A stretch of DNA of 64,000 nucleotides, from assembly GCF_900104355.1 (NCBI RefSeq), contig NZ_FNIY01000001.1, forward strand, positions 806,001-870,000, given 5' to 3'. Both the position numbers and the translations under genes were made by a program. How positions within the stretch are numbered: the first letter of the stretch is position 1; every line of letters starts with the position of its first letter. Source of the DNA: Phyllobacterium sp. OV277. Lineage in GTDB: Bacteria; Pseudomonadota; Alphaproteobacteria; Rhizobiales; Rhizobiaceae. This document shows, in pieces, positions 25,463 through 34,138 of this stretch. The notes under the pieces are model-generated. The model had not been told where the DNA came from. It did no database searches and saw nothing but the letters and a program-made list of their open reading frames with translations.

Positions 25463-27769
25463 ATGAGCAAGCCATCCTCCTCCCCCTCCCCGAAAACAGG
25501 AACTTCCCGCCGTGCCTTCCTGCAAGGCGGCGGCCTGATTCTGGGCTTTGCATTATTTGGCGTCGGCACGACGCCTGTTCTCGCCGCCAGCACCGCATTG
25601 CCGGTGGACGGCGACGTCACCGCAGCCTTTTCGCCCGATGCCTATATTCGCATTGGCACTGATGGGCAGATCACGCTCATCCTTCCCAATATCGAAATGG
25701 GTCAAGGTACGCATACTGGTGAAGCCACACTGATTGCCGAGGAACTTGAAGTCGGCCTTGATCAGGTGAAAGCCGTCGATGCACCGCCGAATGACAAGCT
25801 CTATGCGACCGCGGCCCTTGGCGGACAGGCCACAGGTGGTTCGACCTCCATGCGCGCCACCTGGGAACCGCTGCGCAAAGCGGGTGCAACGGCACGGATG
25901 ATGCTGGTTGCAGCCGCCGCGGCTGAATGGTCGGTGCCTGTGACGGAATGTGTTGCGAAGCTCGGTATTGTTACGCACCAACCGACTGGCCGCCAGCTCG
26001 CCTATGGCGCTCTTGCCGACGCAGCCGCAAAGCAGCCTGTACCAACCGAGGTCAAGCTGAAGGACCAGAAAGATTTCCAGCTAATCGGGAAGTCGAGCCG
26101 CAGACTTGATACTCCGGGTAAGGTCAATGGTGCAGTCAAATACGGCATTGATATCCGCGTGCCCGATATGAAGGTCGCAACCGTTGCCGCATGCCCCGTC
26201 TTTGGCGGCAAGCTGCAGGATGTGGACGACAAGGCAGCGCGTGCCATTGCGGGCGTGCGCGATATCGTCAAGCTCGACAATGCCGTTGCCGTCATTGGCG
26301 ACCATTTCTGGGCGGCGAAGAAGGGCCTTGAAGCACTCAATATCACCTGGAATGAAGGCGCGAATGCCAAACTTGACAGCAGCAACATCATGGCGGCCCT
26401 TAAAGCCGCATCCGAGCGCAAGAAACCCATCATGGCGCGGCAGGAGGGCGATGTTGAAGCCAAGATGAAGGCTGCGGCCAAGAAGGTTGAAGCCACCTAT
26501 GAGCTTCCATTCCTTGCGCATGCGCCGATGGAACCCATCAATTGCGTCGTGCATGTCCGCTCCGATGAATGCGAGATCTGGGTTGGCACGCAGGTGCCTG
26601 CGATTGCGCAGGGTGTTGCCGCACAGGTGACAGGCTATCCACTCGAAAAGGTCATCCTGCATAATCAGCTGATCGGCGGTGGCTTTGGCCGTCGCCTTGT
26701 GGCGGAATCCGTCGCTCAGGCCGTCGCCATCGCCAAACAGGTCAGCTACCCCGTCAAGGTGATCTGGACTCGCGAAGAGGACATTCAGCACGATCTTTAC
26801 CGCCCCGCCTATTATGACCGCATATCCGCCGGGCTTGGTGAAGACGGTTTGCCAACTGTGTGGGTTGACCATGTTGCCGGTGGTTCGGTGCTCGGAAATT
26901 ACATCCCGAGCGGCTGGCCGGAGGATAAGCTTGACGACGATGCGGTTGAAGGTGCTGCAAAGCCTCCCTATGACCTTCCCGTCATTCACGTCGACTGGGT
27001 GCGTGAGGACCCGCCGGTTCCGATCACATGGTGGCGCGGTGTTGGTCCTACCCACAATGTGTTTGTGGTCGAGAGTTTCATGGATGAACTCGCCCATGCG
27101 GCGGGCAAGGACCCCGTGGAATATCGCCGGGCACTGACCAAGAACCAGCCACGCGTGGCAGGCGTGCTTGAACTTGTTGCTGAAAAATCCGGATGGGGCA
27201 CACCGCTCGCCGCTGGCATGGGGCGGGGTATCTCGCTGCATGACGCCTTCGGCAGCTTCATGGCTGCGGTATTGGAAATTTCCGTTTCACCCGCTGGCGA
27301 AATCACCCTGCACCGTGCAGTGGTTGCCGTCGATTGCGGCGTGACGATCAACCCCAATACGGTTGAAGCGCAGATTGAGGGCGGGCTGATCTTTGGGCTT
27401 TCCGCAGCGCTTTATAGCGGCATCACCTTCAGTGAAGGACGCGTGGACCAGAGCAACTTCCACGACTACCGCATCCTGCGCAACAATGAAGCGCCAAAAA
27501 TCGAGATCCACCACGTCAAGAGCACCGAATCCCCCGGCGGTATCGGCGAGACCGCAACGGTTTCCGCCGCGCCAGCACTCGGCAATGCCATCTTCTCAGC
27601 AACCGGCAAGCGTCTGCGCACGCTTCCCTTCAACCGGGACGAGCTGAAAACCGGCGGAACCGAGAAAAAGAGTGTCTCGATGATACCGCCGCTGACAGCA
27701 CCCCTGTTAGCTGCTCTGGCAACCACAAAGGCCGAGGAGCCTTCTGAAACTGCATCCGAAGAATTGTGA
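25463..27769 (+). CDS. Molybdopterin-binding subunit, xanthine dehydrogenase family (IorB-like)
   Basis: 768 aa. A twin-arginine-type signal (SRRAFLQGGGLILGFALFG) indicates periplasmic export of the folded cofactor-bound enzyme. GQATGGSTSMRATWEPLRKAGATARMML, GGGFGRRLVAE and GGIGETATVSAAPALGNAI are Mo-cofactor and active-site regions, with the catalytic Glu in the last. The ATG at 25463 with GGAG nine bases before is preferred to the one at 25448. The substrate is unknown, with an N-heterocycle or aldehyde most likely. Confidence 0.92.
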   Translation: MSKPSSSPSPKTGTSRRAFLQGGGLILGFALFGVGTTPVLAASTALPVDGDVTAAFSPDAYIRIGTDGQITLILPNIEMGQGTHTGEATLIAEELEVGLDQVKAVDAPPNDKLYATAALGGQATGGSTSMRATWEPLRKAGATARMMLVAAAAAEWSVPVTECVAKLGIVTHQPTGRQLAYGALADAAAKQPVPTEVKLKDQKDFQLIGKSSRRLDTPGKVNGAVKYGIDIRVPDMKVATVAACPVFGGKLQDVDDKAARAIAGVRDIVKLDNAVAVIGDHFWAAKKGLEALNITWNEGANAKLDSSNIMAALKAASERKKPIMARQEGDVEAKMKAAAKKVEATYELPFLAHAPMEPINCVVHVRSDECEIWVGTQVPAIAQGVAAQVTGYPLEKVILHNQLIGGGFGRRLVAESVAQAVAIAKQVSYPVKVIWTREEDIQHDLYRPAYYDRISAGLGEDGLPTVWVDHVAGGSVLGNYIPSGWPEDKLDDDAVEGAAKPPYDLPVIHVDWVREDPPVPITWWRGVGPTHNVFVVESFMDELAHAAGKDPVEYRRALTKNQPRVAGVLELVAEKSGWGTPLAAGMGRGISLHDAFGSFMAAVLEISVSPAGEITLHRAVVAVDCGVTINPNTVEAQIEGGLIFGLSAALYSGITFSEGRVDQSNFHDYRILRNNEAPKIEIHHVKSTESPGGIGETATVSAAPALGNAIFSATGKRLRTLPFNRDELKTGGTEKKSVSMIPPLTAPLLAALATTKAEEPSETASEEL

Positions 27770-27779
27770 GGTCTGAATC

Positions 27780-29081
27780 ATGAAGAGACTGGGCCTCCTT
27801 TTTCTCGCCGCAGTGGTTGTTATCGGTGCGGGCGTCGCAATCTTCCTGTTCAAACCGGCATCCCTGCCGGATGTATCGGAAGCTGCCGCTAAATTGCCGA
27901 CCGGTCAGGCACTGATTGATCGCGGTGAATATCTGACCCGCGCGGCGGACTGCGTTGCCTGCCACACCACGGCGGGCGGCAAGCCCTATGCGGGCGGTCT
28001 TGCCTTCAAGCTGCCATTCGGCATCATTTATTCGCCCAATATTACAGCCGACAAGGAAACCGGCATCGGCAACTGGACCGATGCGGAATTCGTGCGCGCG
28101 CTGCATCAGGGCATCGACAAAGCCGGACAGAATCTCTACCCGGCCTTTTCCTATGCGGCTTATGCCCAGATGACGACGGAAGACGCACTGGCCATCAAAG
28201 CCTATCTGTTCAGCCTGCCGCCTATCAGCGCCGAAGCACCAAAGAACGAATTGGGTTTCCCCTTCAACCAGCGCTACGTCATGCGCTTCTGGAACCTGCT
28301 GTTCGTTCCGGGCCCATTGCAACCCGATCCGAAACAGAGCGAGGAATGGAACCGGGGCGCTTATCTGGTCGAGGCCATGGCCCATTGCGGCGAATGCCAC
28401 ACCCCGCGCAATCTGATGTTTGCAGTCAACAATGGCAAGAAATTCGCCGGAGCCGAACTACAAGGCTGGAAGGCTTACAATATCAGCTCCGACAAGCAGA
28501 CCGGCATCGGCAGCTGGACCGATCAGCAACTGTTTGACTACCTCTCCAAGGGCCATGCCGAAGGTCGCGGATCGGCCACCGGCAGCATGGGTGAAGCTGT
28601 GGATTTCAGCCTGCGTCATCTGACGCCCGAGGATGTCAAGGCCATTGTCACCTATGTGAAATCGGTACCGCCACAAACCTCGGCTGATAAGGCCATCGTC
28701 GAAGCTGAACCGGCCACACTGACCGCATCCACCGCCTATGCCCCTGCTGCGAATGCGGCAACGCAGGACAGCCTTGGTCTCAAGATTTTCCAGGGTGCCT
28801 GTGCCAGCTGTCATGGCTGGAATGGCGAGGGCCTGCAAACGCCCTATGCTTCGCTCAAAGGCAGTCGCACCGTCAACGACCCCGATGGGACCAATCTTAT
28901 ACAGGTCATTCTGAAGGGTGCGCATATGACAACGCAGCAGGGCAGACAGTCCATGCCGGGTTTTGCCAATGCCTATTCGGATGTCGAGATTGCTGCGCTG
29001 AGCAATTATGTGCTGGGTCATTTCGGTGGCAAGCAATCCGCTATCACGCCTGATAATGTCGCCAACGCCCGCAAGCAATGA
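27780..29081 (+). CDS. Triheme cytochrome c subunit
   Basis: 433 aa. An N-terminal membrane anchor precedes three c-type heme sites: CVACH (about residue 60), CGECH (about 203) and CASCH (about 341). This layout is that of the cytochrome subunits of alcohol, gluconate and aldehyde dehydrogenases. It should carry electrons from the periplasmic Mo enzyme to quinone or a terminal oxidase. It is co-transcribed with the preceding two subunits. Confidence 0.93.
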   Translation: MKRLGLLFLAAVVVIGAGVAIFLFKPASLPDVSEAAAKLPTGQALIDRGEYLTRAADCVACHTTAGGKPYAGGLAFKLPFGIIYSPNITADKETGIGNWTDAEFVRALHQGIDKAGQNLYPAFSYAAYAQMTTEDALAIKAYLFSLPPISAEAPKNELGFPFNQRYVMRFWNLLFVPGPLQPDPKQSEEWNRGAYLVEAMAHCGECHTPRNLMFAVNNGKKFAGAELQGWKAYNISSDKQTGIGSWTDQQLFDYLSKGHAEGRGSATGSMGEAVDFSLRHLTPEDVKAIVTYVKSVPPQTSADKAIVEAEPATLTASTAYAPAANAATQDSLGLKIFQGACASCHGWNGEGLQTPYASLKGSRTVNDPDGTNLIQVILKGAHMTTQQGRQSMPGFANAYSDVEIAALSNYVLGHFGGKQSAITPDNVANARKQ

Positions 29082-29143
29082 GGCGATGCACCGGCTGATA
29101 ATATTGGCCACAGAATAAAATGCTTGATTTAGGAAACGATCTC

Positions 29144-29157
29144 TCCCTATATAGGGA
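29144..29157. promoter_or_regulatory. Perfect 14-bp palindrome at the TetR gene start
   Basis: TCCCTATATAGGGA covers the likely -10 (TATATA at 29148-29153). TTGATT at 29124-29129 is an acceptable -35 with an 18-bp spacer. Transcription would begin at or next to the ATG at 29159, so the gene may be leaderless and autorepressed. Confidence 0.55.
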
Positions 29158-29158
29158 A

Positions 29159-29782
29159 ATGTCTGAAACCACCTCATCAAGCACCCTTGCTGCACGCAGC
29201 CGTGGCCGTCCGCGTGCGTTCGATATGAACGAAGCGCTCGACAAGGCTTTGCTTGTGTTTAGCGACCGGGGCTATCACGCCACCTCAATCGGCAATCTGA
29301 CCGAGGCGATGCAATTGGCGTCGGGTAGCGTCTACAAGGCGTTCAAGGACAAGCGCGGTGTATTTCTGGCGGTGTTTGACCACTATCGCGCTATCCGGAG
29401 CGGCAAATTGCGCACCGCGGTCGAAACGGAAAAACCCGGTTATGACCGCATCCGTGACGCCCTGACTTTTTTTGCCGATGCCTCGCATGGCATGCAGGGA
29501 AAACGGGGGTGCCTTGTCGTCAACTGCGCCACGGAACTGGCAACTTTCGATCCGGAAGTGGCGGAAAAGGTTGCAACGGCAATGGCTACCAATGAGGCCG
29601 TGCTTCTGGAACTGATCGAACAGGGCCGGAAAGACGGCTCGGTGCCTGCCCATATTGATGGCAAGGTTACTGCACGAATGATGCTTTGCCTTGTGCAGGG
29701 CATGCGCGTGGTCGGGAAAACCGGCCGAACGCGCGAAGAAATGGTGGCTACCGTCGACGTGGCCATGAAGACCCTGATCTGA
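29159..29782 (+). CDS. TetR-family transcriptional regulator
   Basis: 207 aa. After a basic RSRGRPRAFDMNEALDKAL segment the HTH is HATSIGNLTEAMQLASGSVYKAFKDKRGVF. The C-terminal ligand domain has QGKRGCLVVNCATELATFDPEV, whose cysteines may sense a reactive compound. The ATG at 29159 sits directly after the palindrome, and an upstream in-frame ATG (29120) would place coding sequence over the operator. It probably controls itself and the MFS gene 38 bases downstream. Confidence 0.88.
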   Translation: MSETTSSSTLAARSRGRPRAFDMNEALDKALLVFSDRGYHATSIGNLTEAMQLASGSVYKAFKDKRGVFLAVFDHYRAIRSGKLRTAVETEKPGYDRIRDALTFFADASHGMQGKRGCLVVNCATELATFDPEVAEKVATAMATNEAVLLELIEQGRKDGSVPAHIDGKVTARMMLCLVQGMRVVGKTGRTREEMVATVDVAMKTLI

Positions 29783-29820
29783 TCTGCCTTTTGACTTCAT
29801 TTCCTCCCAAGGAGCTACCC

Positions 29821-31041
29821 ATGTCCTCCCCCCATTCAGACAATCCGTCTGATCAACAGGCCATTTCCCCGTGGTTGACCCTTCTGCTTGCAACAGCCTG
29901 CGGATTGATTGCCGCCAATCTGTATTACGGCCAGCCTCTGGCCGGTCCTATCAGCGCTGAACTTGGCATGTCACCGGCAGCAGCGGGTCTCATCGTCACG
30001 CTGACGCAGATTGGTTACGGCCTTGGCCTGCTGCTGATCGTGCCGCTTGGCGATCTCTTCGAAAACCGCCGCCTTATCCTCGCAGTCATTCTCGTGGGCG
30101 CTGTTTCCTTGCTCGCGGCGGGTCTTGTCACCCATCCTCTGCCGTTTCTTACGGCGGCGCTTTTTATCGGCCTCGGTTCGGTTGCGGTGCAGATTCTTGT
30201 GCCTTATGCCGCCCACATGGCGCCGGAAGCCGCGCGCGGCAAGGTTGTCGGCAATGTCGTCAGCGGGTTGATGCTTGGCATCATGCTGGCACGCCCGGTA
30301 TCCAGCTTCATAGCGCAGTTTTTCTCATGGCACGTGGTGTTCTATCTCTCATCCGCCGCGATGATCGCACTGATGATCGTTCTGGCATTAGCCCTGCCCA
30401 AGCGGGTTCCCGCATCAAAACCCACCTATGGCCATTTGCTGGCATCGATGGGTCACCTCGCCGTGACAACGCCCATTCTGCAACGCCGTGCGCTTTATCA
30501 GGCCTGCATGTTCGGTGCGTTCAGTGTTTTCTGGACGACAACACCCCTGCTGCTGGCCGGTCCCGAATTCGGTCTGTCGCAAGGCGGCATCGCCCTCTTC
30601 GCATTGGCAGGCGTGGCTGGCGCTATCGCAGCGCCGATAGCCGGACGCTGGGCCGATCGCGGCCTGACACGCCCGGCAACGGCCTTTGCCATGCTGCTCG
30701 TCGCGGTGTCATTTCTGATGACGCATCTGGGCTCTCACGGCTCGACATTGGCTTTGGGTCTGCTGACAGCTGCGGCCATCCTGCTTGACTTTGGCGTCAC
30801 CACCAGCCTCGTGCTCGGACAGCGTGCAATCTTCTCACTGGGACCCGAATATCGCAGCCGTCTGAATGGCCTTTACATGGCAACCTTCTTCACGGGAGGC
30901 GCAATTGGTTCAGCCGTCGGCGGCTGGGCCTTTGCCCATGGCGGCTGGTGGCTAACATCCTGGATCGGCTTTACCCTTCCGGTTCTGGCGCTTCTCTATT
31001 TTGCCACGGAAAGACGCCCGGAGCTTGTCCCGGCCACATAA
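29821..31041 (+). CDS. MFS transporter (probable efflux)
   Basis: 406 aa with 12 predicted helices. LTQIGYGLGLLLIVPLGDLFENRRLI carries the loop 2-3 motif of the major facilitator superfamily. AAGGAG seven bases before the ATG sets the start, so the longer ORF from 29686 is not used. It follows a TetR gene in the same direction, the usual arrangement for a drug or metabolite exporter. The 3' end overlaps the convergent gene by 46 bases. Confidence 0.9.
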   Translation: MSSPHSDNPSDQQAISPWLTLLLATACGLIAANLYYGQPLAGPISAELGMSPAAAGLIVTLTQIGYGLGLLLIVPLGDLFENRRLILAVILVGAVSLLAAGLVTHPLPFLTAALFIGLGSVAVQILVPYAAHMAPEAARGKVVGNVVSGLMLGIMLARPVSSFIAQFFSWHVVFYLSSAAMIALMIVLALALPKRVPASKPTYGHLLASMGHLAVTTPILQRRALYQACMFGAFSVFWTTTPLLLAGPEFGLSQGGIALFALAGVAGAIAAPIAGRWADRGLTRPATAFAMLLVAVSFLMTHLGSHGSTLALGLLTAAAILLDFGVTTSLVLGQRAIFSLGPEYRSRLNGLYMATFFTGGAIGSAVGGWAFAHGGWWLTSWIGFTLPVLALLYFATERRPELVPAT

Positions 31042-31388
31042 CCCGGCACATCCTCCAAATTGTAATAGACTGGAATCCCACGTTCATTGGCAACGCGGAC
31101 ATCATTATCAGCCCCCTTCGACTCGCCGGGAAGGCGCAGGATCGCATCGCAAAGCGCGATCAGCCGCCCTGCTGCCGGGTGGAATATCTGGTCATAGAGC
31201 TCATCGCCAACGTGCTTGCCACCAGCCGCATTCCACACGGGCAGAGCCACCCACTCGCCGATCATGGGCAAATGCCCGGCCTGAAACAGCGGCCATGACG
31301 CTTCTTCGAGACGCTTCAGGTTGGCAGCCATCTTGTCGGCATCATCATTGGTTCCGGACCGGTATGGACCGGCGATCAGAATAAGCAT
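30996..31388 (-). CDS. DUF4406-like (nucleoside 2-deoxyribosyltransferase-like fold) protein
   Basis: 130 aa. LILIAGPYRSG at the start and a DAILRLPGESKGADNDVRVANERGIPVYY segment resemble the Rossmann-like fold of nucleoside deoxyribosyltransferase and DUF4406 proteins. These hydrolyse or transfer N-glycosidic bonds, or bind nucleotides. It lies beside a Nudix hydrolase gene on the same strand (27-bp gap), which suggests nucleotide or nucleotide-sugar salvage. The exact reaction is unknown. Confidence 0.6.
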   Translation of the reverse strand: MLILIAGPYRSGTNDDADKMAANLKRLEEASWPLFQAGHLPMIGEWVALPVWNAAGGKHVGDELYDQIFHPAAGRLIALCDAILRLPGESKGADNDVRVANERGIPVYYNLEDVPGYVAGTSSGRLSVAK

Positions 31389-31415
31389 CAGCTTTCTCCG
31401 TATGTTTGGGGTGGT

Positions 31416-32000
31416 TCAAGCAAAAATGTGCAGGGCTGCATATTGGAGCAGCATGATTGTCTTGGCGTCCTGAATGGCCCCAGTGCCGATCATCGCAAAT
31501 GCTTCAGCAAAAGGCAGTTCCAGCACCTCGATGTCTTCGCCTTCGGACGCAAGGCCGCCACCATCCGCAATACGATCCGAGGCGGTATAGGCACCCACGA
31601 AGAAATAGAGTTTCTCCGTCACTGATCCCGGGCTCATAAAAGCCTCGAAGACCTTCTGCACTTGGTGGACACGGTATCCGGTCTCCTCCTCCACCTCCTC
31701 GCGAATACGCTCTTCCGGCGAGATATTGTCGAGCAGCCCCGCAGGCGCCTCGATCAGGAGTTCCGTATAGCCGCTAGCAAAAGCCGGATAGCGGAATTGC
31801 CGCGTCAGGATGACAGTGCGCCGCGAAAGGTCATAGAGCAGGATTGTTGCACCGTTGCCGCGATCATAGGTCTCGCGGTTTTGCGTCTGCCATGTGCCGT
31901 CGCCACGCTGATAGTCAAATGTCGTCTTCTTCAACACATACCAGTCATCGGAAAGAGTTTTGACAGTCTGGATGCGGACACGTTCAGCAAGCTTCGTCAT
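31416..32000 (-). CDS. Nudix hydrolase, NudK-like (GDP-mannose pyrophosphatase type)
   Basis: 194 aa. The Nudix box reads GLLDNISPEERIREEVEEETGY, with Glu where many members have Arg, a variation also seen in NudK. RGNGATILLYDLSRRTVILTRQFRYPA is typical of the ADP-ribose and GDP-mannose pyrophosphatase branch. The ATG at 32000 is preferred over one at 32042. Divergent from a DeoR-family regulator. Confidence 0.85.
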   Translation of the reverse strand: MTKLAERVRIQTVKTLSDDWYVLKKTTFDYQRGDGTWQTQNRETYDRGNGATILLYDLSRRTVILTRQFRYPAFASGYTELLIEAPAGLLDNISPEERIREEVEEETGYRVHQVQKVFEAFMSPGSVTEKLYFFVGAYTASDRIADGGGLASEGEDIEVLELPFAEAFAMIGTGAIQDAKTIMLLQYAALHIFA

Positions 32001-32088
32001 TGATACCACCATGTTGCGGGATTGGCTTGATAAAACGTGCAATTTCGTGCAGAGTCAAGAAATAACATGCAAAAATAGTGAGAGAGAT

Positions 32089-32844
32089 ATGCTGACACAG
32101 CAGCGCAAGGCACACATTCTCGCGACTTTGCGGGAAACGGGCGAGATCGTCGCCAAGACGCTCAGCCGGGACCTCAACCTTTCGGAAGATACAATCCGGC
32201 GGGATTTGCGCGAACTGGCAGCAGAAGGATTATTGCAACGGGTCCATGGCGGCGCCCTGCCCGCCTCGCCTGCCCTGGCCGACTTCTCCGGGCGCCAGAC
32301 GATTGCCACCGATGGCAAGAAAGCCATTGGCCGTGCCGCGGCGGCCATGGTCCAGCCGGGACAGGTAATTTTCGTCGATGGAGGCACAACGGCCGTCCAG
32401 TTGGCCCGCCACCTGCCGCTCGATCTCAAAGCGACCATCATCACCCACAGCCCGAGCATTGCTGTTGAATTGATCAACCATCCTGATATTACGGTCGAGA
32501 TGATCGGCGGACGTTTGTTCAAACACTCGGTCGTGGCCGTGGGTGCGTCGACAATCGAAGCCATCGCGTATTATCGCGCCGACATATATTTCATGGGGGT
32601 AACGGGCATCCATCCGGAAATCGGCCTGACAACAGGCGATTGCGAGGAAGCAACCGTGAAACGAACCCTGTGCCGCTATGCAGCCGAAACGGTTGTGCTC
32701 GCTTCATCCGAGAAACTTGGAGCCGCCTCGCCCTATGTGGTCGTGCCAATGAATTATGTGCAATGCCTGATCGTTGAACGAGATACGCCTGTCGACGCCA
32801 CTGCCGCCTATGATGACTTGGGGATTGCCGTCGTGACGGCCTAG
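32089..32844 (+). CDS. DeoR-family transcriptional regulator
   Basis: 251 aa. The HTH is ILATLRETGEIVAKTLSRDLNLSEDTIRRDLRELAAEG with the RVHGGALP hinge. The effector domain has IFVDGGTTAVQLARHLP and DIYFMGVTGIHPEIGLTTGDCEEA. DeoR regulators sense sugar phosphates. The ATG at 32089 follows GAGAGAG. Spaced CGTGCA/ATGCA repeats at 32036-32071 are possible binding sites. The target is probably the Nudix/DUF4406 pair or a distant sugar gene. Confidence 0.88.
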   Translation: MLTQQRKAHILATLRETGEIVAKTLSRDLNLSEDTIRRDLRELAAEGLLQRVHGGALPASPALADFSGRQTIATDGKKAIGRAAAAMVQPGQVIFVDGGTTAVQLARHLPLDLKATIITHSPSIAVELINHPDITVEMIGGRLFKHSVVAVGASTIEAIAYYRADIYFMGVTGIHPEIGLTTGDCEEATVKRTLCRYAAETVVLASSEKLGAASPYVVVPMNYVQCLIVERDTPVDATAAYDDLGIAVVTA

Positions 32845-32874
32845 AGCATGGGGCCGTAAATAAGGTGCAATGCT

Positions 32875-33438
32875 CTAAACCTCATTTGCAGCAATAACGC
32901 TCATCACCTGATCAAAGGGTTCGCGCGAGCGCAGCATCCGCGCCAATATCCACGCCCCTTCCAGTGAAACGAGAATTTTCATGGCGGGCGCCCGGCCATT
33001 CCTCTCGGGATGGAACCTCGTTATCTGGTCCGCAAGGCAGTTGATCCAGCTCTCCATGACATCCTTGATGGCAAGGGACAGACGTTCGGACTTGGGTGTG
33101 GTATCAAGCAAGACGCTGGTAATGGGACACCCCAGCGTCCATCCGGACGCCTCAAAGGAATCATACAGCCGGGCGATCATCAACTCCGCACCAGCGCGAA
33201 AACTGGGCGCATCGCGAAAACTCTTGTTCAGCACGTAAATAAGATAGCCGCCAGCGCTGCGCACCGCGTGCTCAGCCAGCTCTTCCTTGCCGCCGGGAAA
33301 ATGAAAATAGAAGGAGCCCTTGGGCGCCTTTGCCTGCTCGATAATCTCTGACAACCCAACACCATGATAGCCATGCGCCTGAAACAGGATCACTGCGGTG
33401 TCGATAAAGCGGGTCTTTGCATCGGATGGACGTGGCAT
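32875..33438 (-). CDS. TetR/AcrR-family transcriptional regulator
   Basis: 187 aa. The HTH is YHGVGLSEIIEQAKAPKGSFYFHFPGGKEELAEHAV. The C-terminal domain contains GCPITSVLLDTTP, as in regulators that respond to electrophiles or quinones. It is divergent from a 68-codon ORF. Two copies of GTTGTATGGCGAT lie in the shared region. Confidence 0.88.
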   Translation of the reverse strand: MPRPSDAKTRFIDTAVILFQAHGYHGVGLSEIIEQAKAPKGSFYFHFPGGKEELAEHAVRSAGGYLIYVLNKSFRDAPSFRAGAELMIARLYDSFEASGWTLGCPITSVLLDTTPKSERLSLAIKDVMESWINCLADQITRFHPERNGRAPAMKILVSLEGAWILARMLRSREPFDQVMSVIAANEV

Positions 33439-33454
33439 AATCAGTATTATGCAT

Positions 33455-33501
33455 GTTGTATGGCGATCGGTCTAGTGCTACGTTGTATGGCGATTGCCAT
33501 A
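33455..33501. promoter_or_regulatory. Duplicated operator for the TetR-family gene
   Basis: GTTGTATGGCGAT occurs at 33455-33467 and 33482-33494. The second copy forms a perfect inverted repeat, TATGGC-GATT-GCCATA (33486-33501). Spacing of 27 bp and location 17-63 bases upstream of the regulator start fit autoregulation. Confidence 0.55.
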
Positions 33502-33529
33502 GAACAAACGGCTATCAAGGAGATTGGCG

Positions 33530-33736
33530 ATGTCCGACCAACGCGAACTCAACTTGTCCGATTGCGCTGCAAATTTTGCACCGCCAACGGAAACCCGATT
33601 GTTTCAGCGCCTGTTTGATCTTGCTGGCTTTTCCGCCCTGCGCAGTCTTGGTGGCCGCAGCACGACCAAAGCGCAAGCCTGGGATGGTCTGGAGCCATTC
33701 GATATGCTGCGCGGCTGGCGCTGCGGCGAGGAATGA
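33530..33736 (+). CDS. Hypothetical protein, 68 aa, TetR-linked
   Basis: The ORF starts seven bases after AAGGAG and is divergent from the TetR gene with its duplicated operator. The sequence (MSDQRELNLSDCAANFAPPT at the start) is polar, with no membrane helix and no family I recognise. TetR neighbours are usually enzymes or exporters of normal size, so this may be a truncated remnant or a small accessory protein. Confidence 0.45.
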   Translation: MSDQRELNLSDCAANFAPPTETRLFQRLFDLAGFSALRSLGGRSTTKAQAWDGLEPFDMLRGWRCGEE

Positions 33737-34138
33737 GTTGCGAGAAGCAACCAGAATTGTCCAGTTATCTCGATTATAAGTGGCCCATCGGTAACACCGT
33801 TTGACCGCATTGGAACATTTGCAGAATAACCTCCACATCGACTGTATAGTTTGGCGCCGTCGCACCGTTTAGTTGCATTTTGCAACCCAATACATGATGA
33901 TTCGCACTTCATAGACCAATGCAGATCGGCAGATTTTTAACGCATTTCAAAATAGAACCAGTTATTTCCATATATTTTACAATGGTTTAATATTGAAACC
34001 AGCCGATTGTGTGGCTTATTTGTGACATTGCGGCAACATTGCGACTTCAACTATCACTCAACTGTGAGTTGGTTGTTGCTGTCCCTCATCGAACTGCTTT
34101 AAGCAATAAAGGTCAATGAAGACCATTGGGGGACCAAT
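33737..34138. other. AT-rich regulatory region upstream of the porin
   Basis: No supportable gene. The stretch 33930-34020 is very AT-rich and probably contains the porin promoter. A short inverted repeat, ACTCA-ACTG-TGAGT, lies near 34055, inside the likely 5' leader. Confidence 0.45.

Noticed and set aside
26081-27241. 386-codon open frame antisense to the molybdenum subunit gene
   Set aside because: It is a shadow ORF in GC-rich coding sequence, with no ribosome site and no recognisable domains, opposite a fully intact family member.
33733-33804. 23-codon ORF overlapping the stop of the 68-aa ORF (ATGA)
   Set aside because: It is short, without conserved features or an independent ribosome site. 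The overlap could easily be chance.
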